DNA of 21,285 nucleotides, taken from Spirochaetales bacterium (GTDB taxonomy: Bacteria; Spirochaetota; Spirochaetia; SZUA-6; DRHE01). Made by a program: the position numbers and the translations under genes. This document shows, in pieces, positions 15,177-21,285 of this stretch. Location: NCBI GenBank assembly GCA_011049745.1, contig DRHE01000151.1, positions 1-21,285 on the forward strand, read 5' to 3'. The notes below the pieces were generated by a model. It was not told where the DNA came from, ran no database searches, and saw only the letters and a program-made list of their open reading frames with translations. Numbering within the stretch: the first letter of the stretch is position 1; each line of letters begins with the position of its first letter.

Positions 15177-17132
15177 ATGGGAAGAATTATTGGAATTGAT
15201 CTCGGGACTACCAATTCATGTGTAGCGGTAATGGAGGGTGGAGAACCTGTTGTTATACAAAATTCTGAGGGGCAGCGCACAACTCCCTCTATAGTAGGTT
15301 TTACCCAGAAGGATGAACGCCTTGTCGGCCAGCCCGCCAAGAATCAGATGATCACCAATCCCGAAAATACAGTATATTCTATTAAACGTTTTATGGGCAG
15401 GCGGTATAAAGAGGTTCCCGAAGAGATAAAGATGGTGCCTTATAAAATTATCGATGCCGGTAGTGATGTGCGTATCAATATCCGGGACAAGAAGTACAGC
15501 CCGCCCGAGATTTCAGCAGCCATACTGCAGAAAATGAAAAAAACCGCGGAGGATTACCTTGGCGAAACCATAACCGAAGCAGTTATCACCGTACCGGCTT
15601 ATTTTAATGATGCCCAGAGACAGGCTACTAAAGACGCGGGAAAGATAGCCGGTCTTGAGGTAAAACGGATTGTAAATGAACCTACCGCTGCTTCGCTGGC
15701 CTATGGCATGGCCAAAGAAGATAAGGAAGAGAAAATCGCTGTCTATGATCTGGGCGGCGGCACCTTTGATATCTCTATCCTTGAGCTGGGTGAGGGGGTT
15801 TTTGAGGTAAAGTCTACCAATGGAGACACTCATCTGGGAGGTGACAATTTTGATCAGCGTGTTATGGACTGGCTTATAGAGAATTTCAAGAAAGATTATG
15901 GAATTGACCTTTCAAAGGATCGAATGGCTCTTCAGCGTCTTAAAGAGGCTTCGGAGAAGGCTAAAATAGAGCTTTCAGGCACCCAGTCAACGGAAATAAA
16001 TCTGCCCTTCATAACTGCTGATTCCTCCGGTCCAAAACACCTGCAGTATACTCTTACCAGAGCTAAATTCGAACAGATGGTTGAAGACCTGGTGGAGAAA
16101 ACCAGGGGCCCCTGCCTGACTGCATTAAAAGATGCCGGAGTAAAAGCTGCAGATATCAACGAGGTTATTCTGGTGGGGGGCCAGACCCGGATGCCCGCGG
16201 TGCAGGAACTGGTAAAGAAATTATTTGGAAAAGAGCCTCACCGGGGGGTCAATCCGGATGAGGTGGTGGCTATGGGCGCCGCCATACAGGGAGGCATTCT
16301 GGGCGGGGATGTGAAAAATATCCTGTTATTGGATGTCACGCCTCTTTCCTTAGGGATTGAAACCCTGGGAGCTGTTTTTACCAGATTGATTGAACGGAAT
16401 ACGACCATACCAACCCGTAAGAGCCAGATATTTTCCACCGCGGCTGATAATCAAACTGCAGTCTCGATTAATGTGCTCCAGGGTGAAAGGGAAATGTCAG
16501 CTCAGAACCGGACCCTGGGCCGTTTCGATCTGGTGGGCATACCGCCGGCGTCGCGCGGCGTGCCTCAGATAGAAGTTGCCTTTGATATCGATGCAAATGG
16601 GATTGTGCATGTGTCGGCCAAGGACCTGGGAACGGGTAAAGAACAGAAGATACGTATAGAGTCTTCTTCCGGGCTTTCTGATGAAGAGATCCAGAAAATG
16701 GTAAAAGATGCGGAAATCCATGCTTCTGAAGATAAGAAAGAAAGAGAAAAAGCGGAAGTGCGCAATGAAGCGGATAATCTGATGTATACCACGGAAAAAT
16801 CTCTTAAGGATTATGGCGATAAAATAAGCGATGAAGAGCGTAAGAAAATTGAAGATGCAGCAGCTGAATTAAAAAAGAGTATGGAAGCCGATGATCTAGG
16901 GCAGATGAAGAGCAAAGTTGAGGACCTCAAGCAGGCAGCCTATAAGCTGGCTGAAGAGGTTTACAAGAGTACTCAGCCACAGGGTGAAGCGGGGGGCGCT
17001 GGTGCTCCGGGCGGGGATGGCGATCAAACTCAGTCAGCCGGTACGGAAGCTGCCGCTACCGCTGCTGATAAGGCTGATAATGTTGAGGATGTGGATTACG
17101 AGGTTGTAGACGAAGATACAAAGAGTAACTAA
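15177..17132 (+). CDS. dnaK: Hsp70 chaperone DnaK
   Basis: The main cytosolic Hsp70, which binds unfolded segments in an ATP-driven cycle with DnaJ and GrpE. The 651 residues are complete: ATPase domain with [12 protein letters not shown] (7-18), [12 protein letters not shown] (189-200) and [17 protein letters not shown]; interdomain linker [13 protein letters not shown]; substrate domain with NVLQGEREM and [15 protein letters not shown]; helical lid; and a Gly/Ala/Thr-rich tail ending near [16 protein letters not shown] strong AGGAG site precedes the ATG. The gap to dnaJ is six bases, so the two are one transcript. Confidence 0.98.
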   Translation: MGRIIGIDLGTTNSCVAVMEGGEPVVIQNSEGQRTTPSIVGFTQKDERLVGQPAKNQMITNPENTVYSIKRFMGRRYKEVPEEIKMVPYKIIDAGSDVRINIRDKKYSPPEISAAILQKMKKTAEDYLGETITEAVITVPAYFNDAQRQATKDAGKIAGLEVKRIVNEPTAASLAYGMAKEDKEEKIAVYDLGGGTFDISILELGEGVFEVKSTNGDTHLGGDNFDQRVMDWLIENFKKDYGIDLSKDRMALQRLKEASEKAKIELSGTQSTEINLPFITADSSGPKHLQYTLTRAKFEQMVEDLVEKTRGPCLTALKDAGVKAADINEVILVGGQTRMPAVQELVKKLFGKEPHRGVNPDEVVAMGAAIQGGILGGDVKNILLLDVTPLSLGIETLGAVFTRLIERNTTIPTRKSQIFSTAADNQTAVSINVLQGEREMSAQNRTLGRFDLVGIPPASRGVPQIEVAFDIDANGIVHVSAKDLGTGKEQKIRIESSSGLSDEEIQKMVKDAEIHASEDKKEREKAEVRNEADNLMYTTEKSLKDYGDKISDEERKKIEDAAAELKKSMEADDLGQMKSKVEDLKQAAYKLAEEVYKSTQPQGEAGGAGAPGGDGDQTQSAGTEAAATAADKADNVEDVDYEVVDEDTKSN

Positions 17133-17138
17133 ATCCAA

Positions 17139-18266
17139 GTGAAGAAAGATTATTACGAAATCCTTGGAGTGCAGCGAAGTGCAGCCAAGGATGAGATAAA
17201 AAAAGCCTACCGGCGTCTCGCTGTGAAGTACCACCCTGACCGTAATCAGGGAAACAGAGAGGCCGAAGATAAGTTTAAAGAAGCAACTGAAGCTTATGAG
17301 GTCCTGGCAGATGATAAGAAGCGTCAGGCATACGACCAGTTCGGTTTTGCAGGAGTGGAAAGTATGGGCGGGCCTGCTCCCCAGGATTTTTCCACAATAT
17401 TTCAGGGCTTTGAAGATATCTTTGGCGATTTTTCCGGTTTTTTTGATTCCTTTTTCGGCGGCACAACGCGTAGTGGAGGCAGCCGCCGCAGTTCCTCTCG
17501 CCGGGGTGCGGATCTGCGTTATGATCTGAAAATCACCCTGGCTGAAGCGGTATTCGGCACCAAAAAGGAGCTTTCCTTTAATCACAATGAAACCTGTACC
17601 GCGTGCAATGGCAGCGGCGCTGATCAGGGAACAGGTAGAAAAGTATGTCCCACATGTGGGGGCAGCGGCCAGGTAAGGCGTAGTTCCGGGTTCTTTTCAA
17701 TTGCCTCGAGCTGCCCGACCTGCGGCGGTAGTGGCGAGATTATAGAAAAACCATGCCGGGTATGCAGCGGTCAGGGGCTGGTAATAAAAAACCGTAAGAT
17801 CAAGGTTACTATACCTGCCGGTATAACCAGCGGAAAAAGAATACATATAGCCGGGCAGGGTGACGGTGGTATAGATGGAGGTCTCCCTTGGGATCTCTAT
17901 GTATATCTTCAAGTTTCAGCTCACGAGTATTTCGAACGTGATGGAAGCGATCTATACTGTGCAGTCCCGGTTTCAATAAGCCAGGCTTCCCTGGGTGCTG
18001 ATATTCTGGTTCCCACGCTGGAAAACGGCAGGAAAGTCAGGGTAAAAGTGCCGCCGGGTACTCAGAATGGTAAAATGCTGCGGCTGCGTAATGAGGGTGT
18101 AACTACATTGAATAATCCTAACAGAAAAGGTGATCTTTACATAAGAATACAGGTTCGGACCCCGACCAGGATGTCAGCCAGAGCCAGGGCGTTGTTAAGA
18201 GAGTTTGCTGAAATATCAGAAGAGGAATCCACTCCGAAGCCTATCAGGTTGTCTGATCTTAAGTAG
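17139..18266 (+). CDS. dnaJ: Co-chaperone DnaJ (Hsp40)
   Basis: Stimulates DnaK ATPase and delivers substrates. The 375-residue protein is a full class A DnaJ: J domain with HPD at 32-34, a short Gly/Phe region (about 70-115), a zinc-binding domain with four CxxCxGxG repeats (C153/156, C170/173, C192/195, C206/209), and C-terminal substrate-binding domains with [20 protein letters not shown] and [19 protein letters not shown]. The start is GTG at 17139, six bases after dnaK; the first residues [10 protein letters not shown] fit the family start. No strong Shine-Dalgarno, so coupling to dnaK is likely. Confidence 0.97.
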   Translation: MKKDYYEILGVQRSAAKDEIKKAYRRLAVKYHPDRNQGNREAEDKFKEATEAYEVLADDKKRQAYDQFGFAGVESMGGPAPQDFSTIFQGFEDIFGDFSGFFDSFFGGTTRSGGSRRSSSRRGADLRYDLKITLAEAVFGTKKELSFNHNETCTACNGSGADQGTGRKVCPTCGGSGQVRRSSGFFSIASSCPTCGGSGEIIEKPCRVCSGQGLVIKNRKIKVTIPAGITSGKRIHIAGQGDGGIDGGLPWDLYVYLQVSAHEYFERDGSDLYCAVPVSISQASLGADILVPTLENGRKVRVKVPPGTQNGKMLRLRNEGVTTLNNPNRKGDLYIRIQVRTPTRMSARARALLREFAEISEEESTPKPIRLSDLK

Positions 18267-18277
18267 CAATATATAAT
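18249..18277 (+). promoter_or_regulatory. Possible promoter of the histidine kinase gene
   Basis: TTGTCT (18249-18254), 17 bases and TATAAT (18272-18277) lie at the end of dnaJ within a very A/T-rich stretch. The start point would be near 18284, giving a leader of about 15 bases with no Shine-Dalgarno. The gene could also be read through from the chaperone operon. Confidence 0.45.
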
Positions 18278-18298
18278 ATTATATTATGCCGAAAACAG

Positions 18299-19633
18299 AT
18301 GGCTGATATTATCAAATGGGCTCAGGTTTCTCTTGCTGCTATTATTATAGCGCAAATTCTGCTGCTGGTTCTACGATACCCCTATAAGAAAAAGAAGCGG
18401 GAGTTCTTCTGGTTCTCATCCCTATTATTTTTAATCCTATTACGTACCCTACTCCTTTACAATAACGGTATTACGGGAGCAGCTTCTTTCACTCTACTCT
18501 GGGCTGGTGGCGGCTATCTGGCTGAGATATCCAATCAGAAAGGCTGCCTGATCTGGCACCTGGCAATGTTCTGCCTGATAATAATTTATCTATTGGCAGC
18601 CTTTCTCGGTTTTGCAGGAAGTATGCCTTTTTATGCTCTATTTATATTTCTTATTCTTCTGACATCATTATACCCAATACGGTTGTTGTATGATTATTTC
18701 AAGAGCACCCATTCGGCGGTCTTTATTTACTTCCTGATGGTTGCTGTTTTCTGGCTTTTGGGCGCCGGATACGATTTTCTCAGTCCTGTCATGGTTTTTC
18801 CTCATCTGGAGATCGCTCTGTGGATCTCATTCCTTTTTATAATCGGCACGGGCTACCTGCTGGCCCAGGAGGGTTACCTGAGGCATTATGGTTGGCAGAC
18901 CACTTATGCCCGTATGGATCTGCAGGAGAAAAGGATGAAAAATACCTATTCACGCTTGATTCATACCGAGAATACTCTTTTTTTACAGGACAGATTGATA
19001 GCCTCAGGTTTTCTGGCTGCCGGCACCGCCCATGAGTTTAAAAATGTACTTTCTTCACTCAAGGTTACGGCTGAGCATGCTCTGGCCAGTGATGAGATCA
19101 TGATAAAGCAGAGATCTCTGCAGGTTATATTGGAGCAGTTGGAAATGGGCAGAAAGGAGGTCAGTGACTTCCTTGATAAGCTGGTACAGGAAGGAAGAGG
19201 GAAGCCGGAGTTGGTTAACCTGAAGGAGGATCTCAGATATATACTTGGACTGGTTAGAGCCACTTACCGCCGGGAGGGGATCAGGGTTATTAATGAGATC
19301 AATGCCGATCTGGCGGTTATTATACGTAAAGGTGAGCTGGAACAGGTTTTACTGAACCTCATTCGCAACTCGGTGGCGAGCCTCCGAAAGAAAGAGAAAA
19401 AGGGCTCTCTGCTGATCAGGATCAAAGCTGCCAAATCAGAGAGTGAAGTTTCCCTCGATGTTATTGATAATGGCTCCACCATTACCCCTGAGCTGAGTGC
19501 TGCGATTTTCAAGAAGAATACCGGCTTTGGTCTATATATTTCCAGAATGCTGATTGAGCGAAATGGCGGCTATTTGGAATATATCCCCCTGGAAGAGGGG
19601 AGCTGTTTTCGGATTATTCTTCCTCTTTCGTGA
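18299..19633 (+). CDS. Membrane sensor histidine kinase
   Basis: A 444-residue two-component sensor. The first 190 residues hold about six or seven hydrophobic helices with little sequence outside the membrane, so the signal is probably sensed in or near the membrane. A short coiled linker (about 195-230) leads to the dimer/phosphoacceptor helix with AGTAHEFKNVLSSLK (phospho-accepting His245), then the ATPase domain with N-box LLNLIRNSVASL (N357), G1 VIDNGSTITPE (D390) and G2 NTGFGLYISRMLIERNGG. The G1 box lacks the second glycine of the usual DxGxG, though the first part is intact. No response regulator gene follows; a decayed receiver fragment lies six bases downstream on the other strand. 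The partner and signal are unknown. Confidence 0.87.
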   Translation: MADIIKWAQVSLAAIIIAQILLLVLRYPYKKKKREFFWFSSLLFLILLRTLLLYNNGITGAASFTLLWAGGGYLAEISNQKGCLIWHLAMFCLIIIYLLAAFLGFAGSMPFYALFIFLILLTSLYPIRLLYDYFKSTHSAVFIYFLMVAVFWLLGAGYDFLSPVMVFPHLEIALWISFLFIIGTGYLLAQEGYLRHYGWQTTYARMDLQEKRMKNTYSRLIHTENTLFLQDRLIASGFLAAGTAHEFKNVLSSLKVTAEHALASDEIMIKQRSLQVILEQLEMGRKEVSDFLDKLVQEGRGKPELVNLKEDLRYILGLVRATYRREGIRVINEINADLAVIIRKGELEQVLLNLIRNSVASLRKKEKKGSLLIRIKAAKSESEVSLDVIDNGSTITPELSAAIFKKNTGFGLYISRMLIERNGGYLEYIPLEEGSCFRIILPLS

Positions 19634-19639
19634 GTGAAG

Positions 19640-19834
19640 TTATGAGTCTAAAACGCGCCGCACTGATTCCAACAGCTTGAGTATTTTAAAGGGCTTCTGA
19701 ATGAAATTTACTTCCCCATCAAGAATACCGTGGTGGGCAATGGCGTTTTCCGTATAACAGGAAACAAACTGAATAGGTAGTATGAGAAAAAGGTTCTGGA
19801 TAAGCCAAAAGGGAAAGTGCGAATGGCTCTCAGC
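19640..19834 (-). pseudogene. Remnant of a response-regulator receiver domain (C-terminal end)
   Basis: Read on the minus strand, 19780 down to 19640 encodes LPIQFVSCYTENAIAHHGIL followed by DGEVNFIQKPFKILKLLESV and RRVLDS-stop. This is the end of a receiver domain as found at the C-terminus of hybrid histidine kinases, where GYTDNAIxHHG and NFIQKPF (conserved lysine) are typical. The frame stays open to 19834, but the upstream 18 codons are less recognisable and an in-frame stop lies at 19835-19837. No start codon and no phospho-acceptor aspartate segment remain, so it is a broken gene. It converges on the histidine kinase, six bases away. Confidence 0.7.
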
Positions 19835-19837
19835 TTA

Positions 19838-19993
19838 AGTTTTATATTCGATGGGGATACTTCCTGTTTTTTTTCTGCGCAGCTCAGAAGAACTATTTTT
19901 GCTCAATGCTTTAATTGTTTAAGAATCTCAAAATATCTGTATTTACCGGAGAATAATAGCCCGAAACCCTTATTTCTCTGGGCTTATGATCCC
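19838..19993. other. Non-coding stretch without recognised content
   Basis: About 155 A/T-rich bases between the receiver remnant and repeat copy B. There is a run of eight T and a weak AGCCC-N17-GGGCT inverted repeat (near 19958-19984). Neither strand gives a recognisable protein. It is probably decayed DNA. Confidence 0.5.
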
Positions 19994-20067
19994 CATCGCA
20001 GTCTTCGACAGCAATGGACTTAATATTTCTTGCTATAATAATTAGATTTTGAGCTATCATAGCATAT
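19994..20067 (+). repeat. Intergenic repeat copy B (beside the IS21 remnant)
   Basis: Related to 14392-14484 in the same orientation and block order, but without the extra 20 bases. The region 19992-20017 is itself an imperfect palindrome, CCATCGCAGTC-TTC-GACAGCAATGG, with two mismatches in the stem. It also holds GCTAT-C-ATAGC and the consensus extended -10 TGCTATAAT (20031-20039). No gene follows it on the plus strand. Confidence 0.6.
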
Positions 20068-20119
20068 CTGGTTAGAAATATCTAAAAGTTAAAGCTATTC
20101 TACAGCCGGATGAAATAAT

Positions 20120-20668
20120 TCACCCACACGATGCTGGAGCATCGAAGGGCTCCAAACCTAGATCATCAAGAATGAGTAGATCCTGCTTTTGGATCCTGGT
20201 AAGCTCTCTCAGATAGCTCCCATCAGCTCTGGCGAGCTTCAGGCGCTTAAAGAGCTTTGAACAGGAGAAATAACCCGTTTTGAAACCATACATGCAGCCC
20301 TGATGTCCCAGAGCCTGTGCAAGGAATGATTTTCCCGCGCCAGTGGGCCCTGTTAGAAGAACAATTTGATGACGTTCGATCCAGCTTGAATCTGAAAGCC
20401 GCAGCAGCATGTTCTTGTCAAGGTTTCTAGGCAGCCCAAAATCAATCTCCTCAAAGGAGGCAGAGTAGCGAAACCGAGCTGCTTTGATCAGCCGCTGAAT
20501 TTTGCGATTGTGCCGGTCCTCCCACTCTGTATCCACCAGATGGCTCAAGAGCTCATCTGGGGTGAATGAATGCTTCACTCCAGTCTCCATGGTGGCCCGG
20601 AAGGCCCTGGCCATCCCGTGAAGCCTCATGTTTTCCAGCTTATTGATTGTTGCCTGGTTATTGTTCAT
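20120..20668 (-). pseudogene. istB: Truncated IS21-family helper ATPase IstB
   Basis: IstB is the AAA+ ATPase that works with transposase IstA in IS21-type elements. The first about 179 residues are good: the IstB N-terminal helix part (MNNNQATINKLENMRLHGMA, then the SASFEEIDF segment), Walker A GPTGAGKS (107-114) and Walker B LLILDDLGLEP (164-174). After FDAPA the reading leaves the family and stops at SCG-stop, total 182 residues instead of about 245-250. The missing part includes sensor and arginine-finger regions, so it is probably inactive. An AGGAG ribosome binding site (20676-20680 on the reverse strand) precedes the ATG. The break is near 20131, at a 16-bp inverted repeat. Confidence 0.88.
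20129..20144. repeat. Inverted repeat at the istB break point
   Basis: CGATGCT-GG-AGCATCG, a perfect 7-bp inverted repeat with two central bases, lies where istB homology ends. It may mark the deletion junction, or part of it may simply be istB codons. Confidence 0.6.
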
Positions 20669-20696
20669 ACAAATTCTCCTCTTTCTTTCTTAGATT

Positions 20697-21285
20697 TTAA
20701 TTGTAGTACTTGCTGCCCCGGATGTTTTCATGATCCGTGATGGTCGAGATCAGCTCCAGTTGCGGTTGCTTTTCTTCTTCCATGCCCAGCTTTATCATAG
20801 TTTCTATCCGCTTTAATGAGCAGGTTCCAAACTTATTCGCCTTCCTACAGGCCTTATTCAGCCTCTTATCCCCATATTTCCTGGCCATGCTCAAAATACC
20901 CATACATACCTTGAAGGCCTGCTCAGGATGTTTCCGGCTTTTAATCACATTCTCAATCACCTGATCAACTTCTTCCCCGATTGATTTTGCCCACCTGTGT
21001 ATTCTCTCAGGGTTCCACTGTGAATAAAATCGATGATTGGAAGGCATATGCTCAGGAATCGTTGAGTATCCATTCGGTGTGCGGTCACGTTTGTGCTGGC
21101 CTACCCGCATGTTGTCGTAATACAGCGCCACAATCCTGTCATCGTAGACCATCCTCACTTTGGTCTTTGGCTTTTTCCGATACAGGTAGTGAGGTACGCT
21201 GTAGTAATGCAGGTCTTCCCGCAATTCTACATGATAGTTGAACTGAACATTCCTCCAGATAGTCGTTTTCATCGGATACCGTTCA
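20697..21285 (-). CDS. istA: IS21-family transposase IstA, C-terminal part (5' end outside window)
   Basis: About 195 residues of the C-terminal part are visible, and the frame stays open to the window edge (ERYP precedes the first visible ATG at 21272). The section ERYPMKTTIW, VQFNYHVELREDLHYYSVPH, a beta-rich part with PKTKVRMVYDDRIVALYYDN, PNGYSTIPEHMPSNHRFYSQ and a helical end with SRKHPEQAFKVCMGILSMAR is typical of IstA after its DDE catalytic core. The core itself lies outside the window, so catalytic residues cannot be checked. The gene ends 28 bases before istB. Confidence 0.9.
   Translation of the reverse strand, partial: ERYPMKTTIWRNVQFNYHVELREDLHYYSVPHYLYRKKPKTKVRMVYDDRIVALYYDNMRVGQHKRDRTPNGYSTIPEHMPSNHRFYSQWNPERIHRWAKSIGEEVDQVIENVIKSRKHPEQAFKVCMGILSMARKYGDKRLNKACRKANKFGTCSLKRIETMIKLGMEEEKQPQLELISTITDHENIRGSKYYN

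Larger units (their letters stand above)
20069..21285 (-). mobile_element. Left-truncated IS21-family insertion sequence
   Basis: The istA-istB pair with 28 bases between them, istA upstream, is the standard IS21 order. The istB side has lost about 65-70 codons and the terminal inverted repeat; the other end lies beyond the window. The boundary on the istB side is best placed near 20131, and bases up to about 20069 are included only as the uncertain flank. Confidence 0.75.

Noticed and set aside
19817..20023. A 68-codon plus-strand open frame in the decayed region
   Set aside because: No ribosome binding site, no recognisable domain, and it runs into repeat copy B; it is probably chance.
19994..20067. 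Repeat copy B as an integron attC site or IS21 terminal repeat
   Set aside because: It lacks the GTTRRRY/RYYYAAC core sites of attC, and copy A lies more than 5 kb from any IS, so neither explanation fits.
1..21285. A new defence, secondary metabolite or CRISPR system
   Set aside because: No repeat-spacer array, nuclease or toxin pair, or biosynthetic cluster was seen; nearly all genes are identifiable housekeeping genes.

Overview
The window (about 45% G+C by eye) looks like the chromosome of a spirochaete (Spirochaetota). The best taxonomic marker is a long, membrane-anchored, all coiled-coil protein with a small C-terminal helix-turn-helix motif, matching the spirochaetal SpiroCoCo type. 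The rny-ymdB-tlyA string, a UAP-type nucleotidyltransferase and a grpE-dnaK-dnaJ cluster fit this. The exact genus cannot be read from the sequence.

Layout. (1) Positions 1-2575, + strand: the end of rny (RNase Y), then ymdB and tlyA, with start and stop codons overlapping: an RNA decay and rRNA methylation operon. (2) 2555-3274, - strand: a membrane-anchored GerMN-domain protein whose end overlaps the end of tlyA. (3) 3353-9423, + strand: ptsI (PTS enzyme I), der (ribosome assembly GTPase), a short MerR-type regulator, a UDP-sugar pyrophosphorylase of the eukaryote-like UAP family, and an unrecognised secreted protein with a possible cysteine hydrolase signature. All are tightly packed or overlapping. 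(4) 9455-14309: a HAD phosphatase, the coiled-coil protein and pgi. (5) 14497-19633: grpE, dnaK and dnaJ, then a membrane sensor histidine kinase. (6) 19634-21285: a decayed stretch holding the tail of a receiver-domain gene, an intergenic repeat, and a truncated IS21-family insertion sequence (istB broken, istA running off the window).

The strongest unusual signal is at 10114-10180, upstream of the coiled-coil gene. A near-consensus promoter carries a perfect 14-bp palindrome between its two boxes, and a run of 12 G residues ends three bases before the ATG, where the ribosome binding site should be. Long G tracts change length easily, so this looks like a phase-variation switch on a structural membrane protein, possibly combined with an operator. 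Other signals are: genes whose promoters sit so close to the ATG that the mRNA would be leaderless or nearly so (ptsI, the HAD gene); a pair of roughly 70-95-bp related intergenic repeats, one in front of grpE and one beside the broken IS21; and no visible CIRCE element in front of the chaperone operon.

No tRNA, rRNA, CRISPR array or convincing rho-independent terminator was seen. Apart from the G tract and its promoter, and the 3' decayed region, the window is ordinary housekeeping DNA.
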